From: Polaribacter sp.
GTDB lineage: Bacteria > Bacteroidota > Bacteroidia > Flavobacteriales > Flavobacteriaceae
Direction: 5' to 3'
Assembly: GCA_028336245.1 (NCBI GenBank)
Contig: JAOKTT010000015.1
Coordinates: 1-32,624, forward strand
DNA: 32,624 bases
Of this stretch, positions 18,800 to 27,555 are shown piece by piece (the first letter of the stretch is position 1; each line of letters opens with the position of its first letter). The notes under the pieces are model-generated. The model made no database searches. It had not been told where the DNA came from and saw only the letters and a list, made by a program, of their open reading frames with translations. The position numbers were made by a program, and so were the translations under genes.

Positions 18800-20596
18800 A
18801 TGAAGAACATTAGAAACTTTTGCATTATCGCCCATATTGATCATGGTAAAAGTACATTAGCAGATAGATTATTAGAATTTACAGGCACAATAACAGACCG
18901 GGAAAAGAAAGATCAGTTATTGGATAGTATGGATTTAGAGCGGGAACGCGGAATTACGATAAAATCACATGCCATTCAAATGGACTATACGCACAACGGA
19001 GAGCAGTATATTTTAAATTTAATAGATACTCCGGGTCATGTAGATTTTTCTTACGAAGTTTCGCGTTCAATTGCAGCTTGTGAAGGAGCTTTGTTAATTG
19101 TAGATGCAGCACAAAGTATACAAGCACAAACAATTTCTAACCTATACCTTGCACTAGAAAATGATTTAGAAATTATTCCTATTTTAAATAAAGTTGATTT
19201 ACCTTCAGCAAATCCAGAAGAAGTAACAGATGATATTGTTGATTTATTGGGCTGCGAACCTGAAGATGTAATCCATGCAAGTGGAAAGACTGGTTTTGGT
19301 GTTGAAAATATTTTAGAGGCTATTATAGCTAGAATTCCAGCTCCTAAAGGAGATCCTGATGCACCTTTGCAAGCTTTGATATTTGACTCAGTATACAACT
19401 CTTATAGAGGAATAGAAACGTATTTCCGTGTATTTAATGGAGAAATTAAAAAAGGGCAGCGCATTAAGTTTATTGCAACAAATAAAGAATATTTTGCGGA
19501 TGAAGTAGGAACTTTGAAATTAGAGCAGGTCGTAAAAAAATCCGTAAAAACAGGTGATGTTGGTTATTTAGTAACAGGGATTAAAACGGCAAAAGAGGTG
19601 AAAGTAGGGGATACTATCACGGATGCTGCCAATCCTACGAAGGAAAGTATTGTTGGTTTTGAAAACGTGAAGCCCATGGTTTTTGCAGGAATATACCCTG
19701 TAGACACCGAAGATTACGAAGAGTTGCGATATTCTATGGAAAAATTGCAGTTAAATGACGCTTCTTTGGTTTTTGTACCAGAGAGCTCTGCGGCTTTAGG
19801 TTTTGGATTTCGTTGTGGATTCTTAGGGATGTTGCACATGGAAATTATTCAAGAACGTTTAGAGCGTGAGTTTAATATGACGGTAATTACTACGGTGCCG
19901 AATGTTTCTTACCACGCGTACACCAAGAAAAATCCGAATGAGATATTACTTTTAAATAATCCTACAGATTTACCAGACCCATCGAGATTAGACAGAGTTG
20001 AAGAACCTTTTATAAAAGCGAGTATCATTACAAAGTCAGATTTTGTGGGACAAGTAATGAGTCTGTGTATCGAAAAACGTGGAGAAATTACCAATCAAAC
20101 TTATTTAACTACAGAGCGGGTAGAATTAACTTTTGACATGCCTTTAGCAGAAATTGTGTTCGATTTTTACGATCGTTTAAAAACTGTTTCTAAAGGATAT
20201 GCCTCTTTTGATTATTCACCAATTGGCATGCGTGAATCTAAATTGGTAAGAGTAGATCTTTTATTAAACGGTGCACCCGTAGATGCACTTTCAGCGCTTT
20301 TACACGCAGATAATGCGTATTCAATTGGGAAGAGAATTGTAGAAAAACTTAAAGAATTATTACCAAGACAGCAGTTTGACATTCCTATTCAAGCAGCAAT
20401 TGGAGCAAAAATTATTGCGCGTGAAACTACCAAAGCATTGCGTAAAGATGTGACGGCAAAATGTTATGGTGGAGATATTTCCAGAAAACGTAAGCTGTTA
20501 GAAAAGCAGAAAAAAGGAAAGAAAAGAATGCGTCAAGTGGGGAACGTAGAAATTCCTCAAGAAGCATTTATGGCGGTGTTGAAGTTGAATGATTAG
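18800..20596 (+). CDS. lepA: Elongation factor 4 (LepA) GTPase
   Basis: LepA/EF4 is a ribosome-associated translational GTPase implicated in back-translocation or 30S biogenesis. The 598-residue length is the family norm. GTPase motifs: G1 AHIDHGKST (11-19), G2 ERGITIKS, G3 [12 protein letters not shown] and G4 NKVD, followed by domain II, the EF-G-like domains III and V ([14 protein letters not shown] is the family signature), and the LepA-specific C-terminal domain ending in the lysine-rich [20 protein letters not shown]. It has its own promoter. Confidence 0.98.
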   Translation: MKNIRNFCIIAHIDHGKSTLADRLLEFTGTITDREKKDQLLDSMDLERERGITIKSHAIQMDYTHNGEQYILNLIDTPGHVDFSYEVSRSIAACEGALLIVDAAQSIQAQTISNLYLALENDLEIIPILNKVDLPSANPEEVTDDIVDLLGCEPEDVIHASGKTGFGVENILEAIIARIPAPKGDPDAPLQALIFDSVYNSYRGIETYFRVFNGEIKKGQRIKFIATNKEYFADEVGTLKLEQVVKKSVKTGDVGYLVTGIKTAKEVKVGDTITDAANPTKESIVGFENVKPMVFAGIYPVDTEDYEELRYSMEKLQLNDASLVFVPESSAALGFGFRCGFLGMLHMEIIQERLEREFNMTVITTVPNVSYHAYTKKNPNEILLLNNPTDLPDPSRLDRVEEPFIKASIITKSDFVGQVMSLCIEKRGEITNQTYLTTERVELTFDMPLAEIVFDFYDRLKTVSKGYASFDYSPIGMRESKLVRVDLLLNGAPVDALSALLHADNAYSIGKRIVEKLKELLPRQQFDIPIQAAIGAKIIARETTKALRKDVTAKCYGGDISRKRKLLEKQKKGKKRMRQVGNVEIPQEAFMAVLKLND

Positions 20597-20634
20597 AGAA
20601 ATAATCTACTTTTTTTAATACAAGAGATACGATA

Positions 20635-20659
20635 GGTAATTATGTATTACCACCTTTTT
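20635..20659 (+). terminator. Weak hairpin after lepA
   Basis: GGTAAT (20635-20640) and ATTACC (20646-20651) form a 6-bp stem with a 5-nt loop, followed by ACCTTTTTG. It lies 39 bp after the lepA stop; the T tract is short and slightly displaced. Confidence 0.35.
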
Positions 20660-20748
20660 GAGAAATCAAGAAGCTTTTTTACTTGGTATTCTTTATAATC
20701 GTTTGTCTTTAGTCCTTGCTCTTAAATATGAAGTTATTTTTTAAAATT

Positions 20749-20777
20749 AAAAAAAGCCTCGATTTTTCGAAGCTTTT
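20749..20777 (-). terminator. Terminator of the zinc peptidase gene
   Basis: On the minus strand GCTTCGA, loop AAAA, TCGAGGC form a 7-bp stem with one wobble, extended by A-T pairs, followed by TTTTTTT. It lies about 50 bp beyond the peptidase stop and may also act on lepA transcripts from the other side. Confidence 0.75.
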
Positions 20778-20824
20778 AAATTTATGTTATTGGCCGAGTT
20801 GAATTCTCAATAAATATGAATATT

Positions 20825-21523
20825 TTAGTCCCGTCCGCCGAGAATTCTCATGCCCCAAAATAAAAGCATTGCTAAAGAACCAAGTGCAGCAACTAGATAG
20901 GTTCTTGCCGCCCAGGTAAGCGCGTCTTTAGCACCTGCCAATTCTTGCTGAGAGACCATATTTTTGCTTTGTAACCAAGCCAATGCTCTGTTGCTAGCGT
21001 CGTACTCTACTGGCAGTGTTATAAAGCTAAAAAGAGTTGCGAATGCCATAAAAATGAGGCCGGATACAGCAAGGTAGAATCCAATCCCCGTGGCTCCAGA
21101 GGCAGCACCTAGAATAAGGCCGCCAATAACCAACCATTGAGAAAATTTAGAAGTGATACTAACAATGGGTACCAACTGAGATCGCATGGATAAATAGTTA
21201 TACGCTTTTGCGTGCTGCACTGCGTGCCCCACCTCGTGTGCAGCAACGGCGGCGGCGGCAGTATTTCTCTGACTATAGACAGATTCACTTAAATTAACCG
21301 TTTTATCCTTTGGATTGTAATGATCGGTTAATCTTCCGGGTGTAGAAATAACCTTGACGTCAAAAATACCGTTATCGGCAAGCATTTTTTCTGCAATTTC
21401 GGCGCCACTCATTCCATTCCGGAGTTCTACTTGTGAATATTTTTTAAATTTACTTTTGAGCTTATTGCTTATTAGCCAGCTGACCAAGGAGATTACACCA
21501 ATGAGAATATAGAACTGTATCAT
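20825..21523 (-). CDS. Membrane zinc metallopeptidase, YugP-type
   Basis: A 232-residue membrane peptidase of the Zn_peptidase_2 (YugP) family. It has an N-terminal helix (about 1-20), the zinc-binding HEVGH (96-100) with the family context AAAAVAAHEVGHAVQHA, an upstream DHYNPKDKTVNLSE segment, and two or three further membrane helices (about 130-190 and 207-227). The third zinc ligand is probably the acidic residue in LPVEYDASNRAL, as in the family. Substrates are not known. It is divergent from ansA and ends in its own terminator. Confidence 0.9.
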   Translation of the reverse strand: MIQFYILIGVISLVSWLISNKLKSKFKKYSQVELRNGMSGAEIAEKMLADNGIFDVKVISTPGRLTDHYNPKDKTVNLSESVYSQRNTAAAAVAAHEVGHAVQHAKAYNYLSMRSQLVPIVSITSKFSQWLVIGGLILGAASGATGIGFYLAVSGLIFMAFATLFSFITLPVEYDASNRALAWLQSKNMVSQQELAGAKDALTWAARTYLVAALGSLAMLLFWGMRILGGRD

Positions 21524-21542
21524 AATTTATATTGTTTTAAAA

Positions 21543-21589
21543 TTGTATTTCATTTTAGTTTGATAAATTTACAACATAAAATATTCCAA
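21543..21589. promoter_or_regulatory. Candidate shared promoter between the zinc peptidase and ansA
   Basis: A palindromic TAAATTTA (21564-21571) fits the -7 variant on both strands. For ansA a TTG -33 box lies 18 bp upstream (21543-21545). For the peptidase a minus-strand TTG lies 15 bp upstream (21587-21589), a bit short. Distances to the two ATG codons are alike (47 and 40 nt). Confidence 0.4.
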
Positions 21590-21618
21590 TTTTTAATTTG
21601 GAGTATAAAAATGACAAA

Positions 21619-22665
21619 ATGACAAACAAGCCCAATATTCTTATTGTCTACACTGGTGGTACAATTGGTATGGTAAAAGACTACAAAACAAATGCCTTAA
21701 GAGCATTTGACTTTAGCAGGATAATAGACAAAATACCAGAACTCGCGCAATTGGATTGCAACATAGAAAGTATTTCTTTTAAGGAGCCGATAGACTCCTC
21801 AAACATGAATGTAAGGTACTATGTAGATATTCTCGAAATTATTGAAACAAATTACAGTAAATTTGATGGTTTTGTCGTGCTTACAGGATCAGATACAATG
21901 GCCTATACTTCTTCCGCAATTAGTTTTATGATAGAAAACTTACAAAAGCCTATTATTTTTACAGGGTCTCAATTACCCATAGGAGACTTAAGAACAGACG
22001 CAAAAGAAAACTTGATCACTTCCATAGAAATTGCCGCTTCACAAAAAGAGAATGCCCCAATAGTCTCTGAAGTTTGTTTGTATTTTGAATACAAATTATA
22101 CAGAGCAAATAGAACTACAAAGATAAGTGCAGAGCAATTTGAGGCTTTTGCTTCTAAAAATTATCCTTCCTTGGCGGAAAGTGGTGTTCATTTAAATTTT
22201 AATAGACATTTATTAGCCAAACCAACATCTGCAGGTAAAGAACTTATTATTAGAAAAAAATTAGTAACAGATGTCGTTATTTTAAAACTATTTCCAGGAA
22301 TTACAGCGGAGGTTATTACAGCGATTTTATCTATTCGAAATTTAAAAGGAGTTGTTTTAGAAACGTATGGTGCAGGGAATGCTCCGAATGAACTTTGGTT
22401 TTTAGCGCTTGTTGAAAAAGCAATACAAAGTGGGATAAAAATTATAAACGTAACTCAGTGCTCTGGAGGAAGTGTAATTCTTGGGCATTATGATACGAGT
22501 CTCGGTTTAAAAGCGATTGGTATGATTGGAGGCGTTGATATTACAACGGAGTCCGCCATTGCTAAATTAATGTACCTGTTATGTGAAGATTTAGATGCAC
22601 AAACTTTTGAACTTTATTTTCAGAGATCTTTAAGAGGAGAAATAAGTGAGAAACAATTATTTTAG
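21619..22665 (+). CDS. ansA: Type I L-asparaginase
   Basis: Hydrolyses asparagine to aspartate and ammonia, in the cytoplasm. The open frame extends upstream to a TTG, but I chose the ATG at 21619: MTNKPNILIVYTGGTIGM places the first active-site motif TGGT at residues 12-15 as in family members, and it leaves the upstream promoter free. The second catalytic motif TGSDTM (89-94) with T89, D92 and the lysine in DAKEN is present, along with GSQLPIGDLRTDAKEN. There is no signal peptide, consistent with the type I enzyme; length 348 residues is normal. Confidence 0.93.
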   Translation: MTNKPNILIVYTGGTIGMVKDYKTNALRAFDFSRIIDKIPELAQLDCNIESISFKEPIDSSNMNVRYYVDILEIIETNYSKFDGFVVLTGSDTMAYTSSAISFMIENLQKPIIFTGSQLPIGDLRTDAKENLITSIEIAASQKENAPIVSEVCLYFEYKLYRANRTTKISAEQFEAFASKNYPSLAESGVHLNFNRHLLAKPTSAGKELIIRKKLVTDVVILKLFPGITAEVITAILSIRNLKGVVLETYGAGNAPNELWFLALVEKAIQSGIKIINVTQCSGGSVILGHYDTSLGLKAIGMIGGVDITTESAIAKLMYLLCEDLDAQTFELYFQRSLRGEISEKQLF

Positions 22666-22744
22666 TACCTTTATACAACTGAAATAAAAACATTTTTTTA
22701 TGCAAATTAGATGGATTTATTTTTGAGGAGCAACAATTTTTTTG

Positions 22745-22779
22745 TTACTTGCCAAACCATTGAAGACAAGTATTTTTTT
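22745..22779 (+). terminator. Possible weak terminator between ansA and exbB
   Basis: TACTTG (22746-22751) can pair with CAAGTA (22767-22772) around a 15-nt loop, followed by seven T. The stem is short, so this is tentative. Confidence 0.25.
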
Positions 22780-22808
22780 AAGAAGTTTTAAAAAGTATTT
22801 ATATTTTG

Positions 22809-22837
22809 TTTGTTTGAAGTGAAAATCTATATCTTTA
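22809..22837 (+). promoter_or_regulatory. Promoter of the ExbB/ExbD operon
   Basis: TTTG (22809-22812) and TATCTTTA (22830-22837) are separated by 17 bp. A second overlapping TTTG four bases earlier would give 21 bp. The ATG chosen for exbB lies 32 nt downstream, which argues against the earlier in-frame ATG at 22810 that would fall inside this promoter. Confidence 0.65.
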
Positions 22838-22869
22838 ACCCATTAACTATTAAATTAATTATAACAGAG

Positions 22870-23592
22870 ATGAAAAAAGTAGTAAATATCCTATCTGTAA
22901 CAGGATTCATGTTTTTTGGAGCTATTCAATCAACTTTTGCACAGGATGCAGCAACAGAATCAAGAACTTTTCACCAAGAATTAAAACTGCGTTTTATAGA
23001 AGGTGGCCCCGTATTTATGGGAATTGTACTAGTCGCTTTAATCTTAGGTTTGGCAATTGCAATTGAAAGAATTATTTATTTAAATTTAGCAACAACAAAT
23101 ACTAAGAAATTAGTAGCAGATGTAGATGAGGCTTTAAGCTCAGGTGGTGTAGAAGCTGCAAAAGAGGTTTGTAGAAATACAAAAGGACCTGTTGCATCTA
23201 TCTTTTATCAAGGTCTAGATAGAGCTGATGAAGGTGTAGAAAGTGCTGAAAAAGCAGTAGTTTCTTACGGTGGAGTTCAAATGGGACTTCTAGAGAAAAA
23301 TGTTTCTTGGCTATCATTATTTATTGCACTAGCACCTATGCTAGGTTTTATGGGTACAGTAATTGGTATGATTGGGGCTTTTGATGCAATTGCACAAGCA
23401 AATGATATTTCTCCTTCTGTAGTTGCCGTTGGTATTAAAGTTGCTTTATTAACAACAGTATTTGGTTTAGTAGTAGCAATTATTCTGCAAGTATTTTATA
23501 ATTACATTGTGTCAAAAATTGACAGTATTGTAAACAATATGGAAGATGCATCTATTCAATTGATAGATTTATTAGTGAAATTTAAAAAATAA
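22870..23592 (+). CDS. exbB: MotA/TolQ/ExbB proton channel protein
   Basis: ExbB/TolQ subunits form the pentameric inner-membrane proton channel that powers TonB- or Tol-type transport. I start at the ATG at 22870 (MKKVVNILSV..., 240 residues); a start at 22810 would add 20 residues and lie within the promoter. The N-terminus is hydrophobic with a signal-like end at FAQ/D. Further helices lie near 42-62, 135-160 and 182-205. The family core is clear: SLFIALAPMLGFMGTVIGMIGAF and the second-helix VAVGIKVALLTTVFGLVVAI. The next genes are a 4-TM protein and two ExbD paralogues, at 7-18 bp spacing, so they form one operon. Confidence 0.93.
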   Translation: MKKVVNILSVTGFMFFGAIQSTFAQDAATESRTFHQELKLRFIEGGPVFMGIVLVALILGLAIAIERIIYLNLATTNTKKLVADVDEALSSGGVEAAKEVCRNTKGPVASIFYQGLDRADEGVESAEKAVVSYGGVQMGLLEKNVSWLSLFIALAPMLGFMGTVIGMIGAFDAIAQANDISPSVVAVGIKVALLTTVFGLVVAIILQVFYNYIVSKIDSIVNNMEDASIQLIDLLVKFKK

Positions 23593-23599
23593 TTTTATT

Positions 23600-24070
23600 A
23601 TGACAGATAATAAATTTTCGAAAATTATCACATATGTTGTGACATTGATTGCTGTAATAGGTATCATCCTTCTTGGAAGAGTACTTATGGCAGGAGAAGA
23701 TGCTGTAGAAAATGACGTAGCGGTTCAGAATAGTGTTGTGAGCCCTTTGGTGTCTTTTTCTCAGTACTTATTATACGGAGTAATACTCGTAACAGTTGTT
23801 TTGTCCATGTGGGGCTTGTTTAAAAATCTAGAAAACTTAAAGAAAACCTTATTTGGTTTGATTGCTTTAGGTGTTTTATTTGTAATTGCTTATTTCTTAG
23901 CCGACAGTAATGTGGTGTTAGACAATGCAGACAAGGTATTAGAGGGAGGAGAAGCAGGTGCTACTATCAATCAATTGACAGGAACAGGAATCTGGTTTAG
24001 CGTAATTTTAGGCTTAATTGGTTTTGGTTTTTTTGTATTCGATTTAGGTAAAGGTTTAATAAAATCATAA
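23600..24070 (+). CDS. Uncharacterised 4-TM protein in the ExbB/ExbD operon
   Basis: I do not recognise a named family. The 156-residue protein has four likely transmembrane helices (about 9-31, 53-74, 82-101 and 130-149) joined by short loops, with an acidic non-cytoplasmic-type loop at 33-45 (EDAVENDVAVQN) and another near 102-120 rich in D/E and G. There is no signal peptide cleavage site apart from the first helix and no catalytic motif. It lies 7 bp after exbB and 4 bp before the first exbD, always co-directional here, so it is probably a structural or regulatory partner of this proton-driven complex; that function is inferred from position only. I know of similar small proteins in the equivalent place in other Flavobacteriaceae. 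Confidence 0.85.
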   Translation: MTDNKFSKIITYVVTLIAVIGIILLGRVLMAGEDAVENDVAVQNSVVSPLVSFSQYLLYGVILVTVVLSMWGLFKNLENLKKTLFGLIALGVLFVIAYFLADSNVVLDNADKVLEGGEAGATINQLTGTGIWFSVILGLIGFGFFVFDLGKGLIKS

Positions 24071-24074
24071 ATTT

Positions 24075-24698
24075 ATGGCAAGAAGAGAGAATCCAGAAAT
24101 TAATGCAGGTTCTATGGCAGATATTGCCTTCTTGTTATTAATATTCTTTTTAGTAACAACAACGATGAATGTAGATTCTGGTGTTTCTAAAAAGTTATCT
24201 GAGAAACCCCCAGAAGATTACGTGCCACCAATAATAAAGGAAAAAAATATTTTTGAGGTTAATATTAATAGAAATAATGATCTTCTTGTAGAAGGAGAAA
24301 GAATGGATATTAAGGACCTTCAAAGTACAGCAATGGCTTTTATTGATAATGGTGGAGGTGATGGTAAAATAGATGAAGGTGTTGCAACCGGTCCTTGTAC
24401 ATATTGTCAAGGCGAGAAAAGTATTAGCTCTTCTGATCATCCAAACAAAGCAATTATTTCTGTTCAAAGTGATAGAGGTACGGAATATGGAACCTATTTA
24501 AAAGTTCAAGATGAACTAATAAAAGCCTATTCTGCATTGCGTAACCGACTTTCTAAAGAACGTTATGGCATTCCTTTTCCAGAGCTAGAAGATTCTTATA
24601 AAGATGACCGGAGTAATTTAGAGTTAAAGAAAAAAGTAGAGGATATTAAGAGAAGTTATCCTGAAATTATTTCTGACGCTGAACCAACATCAAATTAA
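24075..24698 (+). CDS. exbD: ExbD/TolR-type protein 1, with CxxC insert
   Basis: A 207-residue ExbD/TolR family protein: short cytoplasmic N-terminus, a single transmembrane helix carrying the conserved aspartate D16 (SMADIAFLLLIFFLVTTTM), then a periplasmic domain. The periplasmic domain is longer than in E. coli ExbD (141 residues) and contains a CTYC pair (C108 and C111) in a glycine/aspartate-rich insert, then a C-terminal helix-rich tail. Conserved ExbD segments are IDNGGG-like and KAIISVQSDRGTEYGTYLKVQDELIKAYSALRNR. It sits 4 bp after the 4-TM gene and 18 bp before the second exbD. Confidence 0.9.
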   Translation: MARRENPEINAGSMADIAFLLLIFFLVTTTMNVDSGVSKKLSEKPPEDYVPPIIKEKNIFEVNINRNNDLLVEGERMDIKDLQSTAMAFIDNGGGDGKIDEGVATGPCTYCQGEKSISSSDHPNKAIISVQSDRGTEYGTYLKVQDELIKAYSALRNRLSKERYGIPFPELEDSYKDDRSNLELKKKVEDIKRSYPEIISDAEPTSN

Positions 24699-24716
24699 TT
24701 TTTAAAACAGAACAAT

Positions 24717-25184
24717 ATGTCTAAATTTAGAAAAAAGAAAAAGGGAATGCCAGCGGTAAATACTGCTTCTTTGCCAGACATCGTTTTTATGTTGTTGTTT
24801 TTCTTTATGGTAACAACAACCATGAGAGAAACTGATTTAAAATTAGAAAATCCTAGTTTACCTAGTGCTACAGAAGTAAAAAAACTGGAACACAAAAGTT
24901 TGGTAAGTACAATATATGTTGGAAAATCTAAAGATGTTGCAAGGCACGGTGCTGGTTTTAATAGAATACAGTTAAATGATAAAATTGCAACCGCGGAAGA
25001 CGTACCTGCTTTTATTATAAACTCTAGATCTAAGGTTTCGGAGGCTGAAGTGCCATTTATGACAACTTCTATTAAGGCGGATAAAGAATCTAATGTAGGT
25101 ACTATTATAGATATTAGATTAAAGTTAAGAGATGTAAACGCGTTAAAAATAAGTTATTCTGCTTCGAAAGCAGTGGATAATTAA
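24717..25184 (+). CDS. exbD: ExbD/TolR-type protein 2
   Basis: The second ExbD paralogue, 155 residues. A basic N-terminus (KFRKKKKGMP) is followed by the single transmembrane helix with the proton-pathway aspartate D21 (SLPDIVFMLLFFFMVTTTM) and a compact periplasmic domain with the usual end pattern (ADKESNVGTIIDIRLKLRDVNALKISYSASK). It lacks the insert and cysteines of its neighbour. Two ExbDs next to one ExbB is a common Bacteroidota arrangement. The operon ends just after this gene at a strong terminator. Confidence 0.92.
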   Translation: MSKFRKKKKGMPAVNTASLPDIVFMLLFFFMVTTTMRETDLKLENPSLPSATEVKKLEHKSLVSTIYVGKSKDVARHGAGFNRIQLNDKIATAEDVPAFIINSRSKVSEAEVPFMTTSIKADKESNVGTIIDIRLKLRDVNALKISYSASKAVDN

Positions 25185-25200
25185 TTTCAATTAGAATTAA

Positions 25201-25237
25201 AAAAAAGGATAATTCATTTGAATTATCCTTTTTTTTT
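25201..25237 (+). terminator. Strong terminator of the ExbB/ExbD operon
   Basis: GGATAATTC (25207-25215), loop ATTT, GAATTATCC (25220-25228) form a perfect 9-bp stem, flanked by A6 before and a T9 tract after; A and T tracts extend the stem. The most convincing terminator in the window. Confidence 0.92.
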
Positions 25238-25269
25238 GTTTTCATTTTTCTTAAAAAAAGTAAATAGTG

Positions 25270-25277
25270 TATCTTTA
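25270..25277 (+). promoter_or_regulatory. Candidate -7 promoter box of the beta-barrel gene
   Basis: TATCTTTA ends 18 nt before the ATG at 25296, the same offset seen before the mntR-like gene. No -33 TTG at good spacing. Confidence 0.5.
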
Positions 25278-25295
25278 GAATTCATCCGTATTTTC

Positions 25296-25973
25296 ATGAA
25301 AGATAATTGTATTCTCTTATATTTATTAATAGTTCCTATGTTGGTTTTCTCTCAGAAAAACACGTTACGTTTAGGTGATCCATATGCAGACGACCAGTTG
25401 TATGTTTCTGTTGGGTACAATCAGTTTTTTGGGCAGCCTACAGCAATAGCAAAAAGTAGTTTTTCGTATGCTTTCTCAGGAGGTTTTCTTAAAGATATTA
25501 CTTTAAATAAAAGTGGTACAATTACAATCGCTGCAGGCGTTGGTTATGGGTACGATTTTTTTAATCATGAATTAAGTATAGATGAAGTGGATGGAAGTAC
25601 GGTTTTCGGAAGCGCAAAGGCTATTTCAGAAAATATCTTTACCTCCCATAACATAGAACTTCCGTTTGAGTTTAGGTGGAGAACTTCTACAGCCATCAAA
25701 TACGGTTTCTGGAGAGTTTATTCGGGTATAAAAGTACTTTACAACCTACAAAATAAATTCCAGTACATAGATAGTGCTGCAAATCAGGTTAAACTTATAA
25801 ATGTAACCGCTTATAATAAACTACAATATGGGCTTACCATGTCTGCGGGTTATGATGCCTTTAATCTGCATGTATTTTATGGAATGACGCCGGTTTTTAA
25901 AAAAGCCACAATTAATGGAGAGGTTGTTGATTCTAAAATTATAAAATTTGGTTTAATTTTTTACTTTCTATAA
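25296..25973 (+). CDS. Small outer-membrane beta-barrel protein (porin-like family)
   Basis: A 225-residue protein of PorT/outer-membrane beta-barrel type. The frame is open from 25218, but that would begin inside the ExbD terminator; the ATG at 25296 gives a signal peptide (MKDNCILLYLLIVPMLVFSQ) and a -7 box at the right distance. The mature part shows the alternating pattern of strands with aromatic ends (LYVSVGYNQFF, FSYAFSGGFL, ELPFEFRWRT, YGFWRVYSGIKVLY, LQYGLTMSAGYDAF) and finishes in the C-terminal phenylalanine/tyrosine-rich strand KFGLIFYFL typical of proteins inserted by BamA. Function is unknown; the operon before it ends at a terminator, so it is a separate unit. Confidence 0.85.
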   Translation: MKDNCILLYLLIVPMLVFSQKNTLRLGDPYADDQLYVSVGYNQFFGQPTAIAKSSFSYAFSGGFLKDITLNKSGTITIAAGVGYGYDFFNHELSIDEVDGSTVFGSAKAISENIFTSHNIELPFEFRWRTSTAIKYGFWRVYSGIKVLYNLQNKFQYIDSAANQVKLINVTAYNKLQYGLTMSAGYDAFNLHVFYGMTPVFKKATINGEVVDSKIIKFGLIFYFL

Positions 25974-26074
25974 AATATACGAACTATTAGAAGGGCTATG
26001 ATTGTAACTTGAAGTTTGAATATATTTCTCCGAAATGTTTGAACTTAGCGTGTAGGCTTCGCATGAGTTGGGAA

Positions 26075-27532
26075 CTAAATTTCTTTTCTTAACCTAGCAA
26101 CCGGCAGCTCTAGTTGTTCTCTATATTTTGCAATCGTTCTTCTTGCAATTGGATATCCTTTTTCTTTTAGTATTTCCGCAAGGCGTTCATCGGTGTAAGG
26201 TTTCTTTTTATTTTCTTCAGTAATTATAGTTTCTAATATTTTTTTAATTTCTTTGGTAGAAACATCTTCTCCTTGAGCATTTTTCATAGATTCAGAAAAG
26301 AACTCTTTAATCAATTTTGTTCCATAAGGGGTAGAGACATATTTGCTATTGGCAACTCTAGATACCGTAGATATATCCATGTTAATCTTATCGGCAATAT
26401 CTTTTAAGATCATGGGCTTTAATTTTCGTTCGTCACCGCTCAAAAAATATTCATACTGATATTGCATGATCGTATTCATAGTGATTAATAGTGTCTGCTG
26501 TCGCTGTCTAATTGCATCTATAAACCATTGGGCAGCATCTAGTTTCTGCTTAATGAAAAATACGGCATCCTTCTGAGATTTAGACTTAATAGTCGATTCT
26601 TGGTAACCTTTTAGCATGTTGTTGTATTCTCTTGAAATGTGCAATTCTGGTGCATTTCTTGAGTTTAAAACTAAATCTAGTTCTCCGTCCAAAAGTTTTA
26701 TTGAAAAATCTGGGACAATTTGTTCTGCAATTTTATTATTTCCTGCATAGGAGTTGCCTGGTTTTGGATTTAATTTAGAAATTTCTTTAATAATCTCCTT
26801 TAATTCATCTTCAGAAATATTAAATTTTTCTTGTAGTTTTTGATAGTGTTTTTTTACAAAGTGGTCAAAAGCATCTTCTAAAACCTGTATGGATAGGCTT
26901 GTAAATTTTGTTTTATTTTTGGCCTTTAATTGAATAATTAAACACTCTTTTAAATCGCGAGCACCAGCACCTATAGGGTCTAATGTTTGTACTACTTTTG
27001 TTAGAACAGAAATTACAACTTCTCGAGTTGTGAAAAGGTTTTCGGTAAAAGCTAAATCATCAACTATGTCTAAAATTTCCCTTCTTATATAACCGCTATC
27101 ATCTATACTTCCCACTAAAAATTCGGCAATTACATATTCTTCTTCGCTTAATTGAAAAGTATTTAACTGATTCTTTAAAGATTGGTGAAAACTGATTCCT
27201 GCTGCATAGGGCACACTTTTTTCTTCGTCATCTGCGGAGTAGTTATTTGCTTGGGTTTTATAATTCGGAATTTCGTCGTCACTGAGGTAATCGTCTATAT
27301 TAAGATCATCAGTTTCTTTTATTTCTGAGAGGTCGTCATCAAATTCATTTGATAAATCGTCGTCAATATCATCGGAAGCCTCTTTCCCGGTATCCAGTGC
27401 TGGGTTTTCTTCAATTTCCTGTTTTAAGCGTTCTTCAAATGCTTGCGTAGGCAATTGAATAAGCTTCATCAATTGAATTTGCTGAGGAGATAATTTTTGT
27501 AATAGTTTGAAGTGTAAACCTTGTTTAAGCAT
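26075..27532 (-). CDS. rpoN: RNA polymerase sigma-54 factor
   Basis: Sigma-54 directs RNA polymerase to -24/-12 promoters that need enhancer-binding ATPases. At 485 residues it is full length. Region I is QKLSPQQIQLMKLIQLPTQAF (glutamine-rich, 11-31), followed by an acidic region II (about 45-100) with many D/E, the core-binding domain, the helix-turn-helix near 380-405 (DIADKINMDISTVSRVANSK) and the RpoN box ARRTIAKYRE (463-472) near the C-terminus. It follows asnS by 23 bp on the same strand and may be partly co-transcribed; a -7-like box also lies in that gap. No clear sigma-54 promoter was seen in this window. Confidence 0.96.
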   Translation of the reverse strand: MLKQGLHFKLLQKLSPQQIQLMKLIQLPTQAFEERLKQEIEENPALDTGKEASDDIDDDLSNEFDDDLSEIKETDDLNIDDYLSDDEIPNYKTQANNYSADDEEKSVPYAAGISFHQSLKNQLNTFQLSEEEYVIAEFLVGSIDDSGYIRREILDIVDDLAFTENLFTTREVVISVLTKVVQTLDPIGAGARDLKECLIIQLKAKNKTKFTSLSIQVLEDAFDHFVKKHYQKLQEKFNISEDELKEIIKEISKLNPKPGNSYAGNNKIAEQIVPDFSIKLLDGELDLVLNSRNAPELHISREYNNMLKGYQESTIKSKSQKDAVFFIKQKLDAAQWFIDAIRQRQQTLLITMNTIMQYQYEYFLSGDERKLKPMILKDIADKINMDISTVSRVANSKYVSTPYGTKLIKEFFSESMKNAQGEDVSTKEIKKILETIITEENKKKPYTDERLAEILKEKGYPIARRTIAKYREQLELPVARLRKEI

Positions 27533-27536
27533 ATTT

Positions 27537-27544
27537 TAAAGATA
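27537..27544 (-). promoter_or_regulatory. Candidate -7 box for rpoN
   Basis: The minus strand reads TATCTTTA in the 23-bp asnS-rpoN gap, 4 nt before the rpoN ATG. It suggests a near-leaderless rpoN transcript in addition to read-through from asnS. No -33 box was seen. Confidence 0.35.
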
Positions 27545-27555
27545 CAAAAATCAGA

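Noticed and set aside
18380..18844. 154-codon minus-strand frame across the EF-hand and lepA starts
   Set aside because: It covers two well-supported plus-strand genes and the lepA promoter.
22810..22869. Upstream start for exbB
   Set aside because: It falls within the -33/-7 promoter and adds 20 residues unlike the family.
25218..25295. Upstream start for the beta-barrel gene
   Set aside because: It begins inside the ExbD terminator hairpin and adds a second hydrophobic stretch before the signal peptide.
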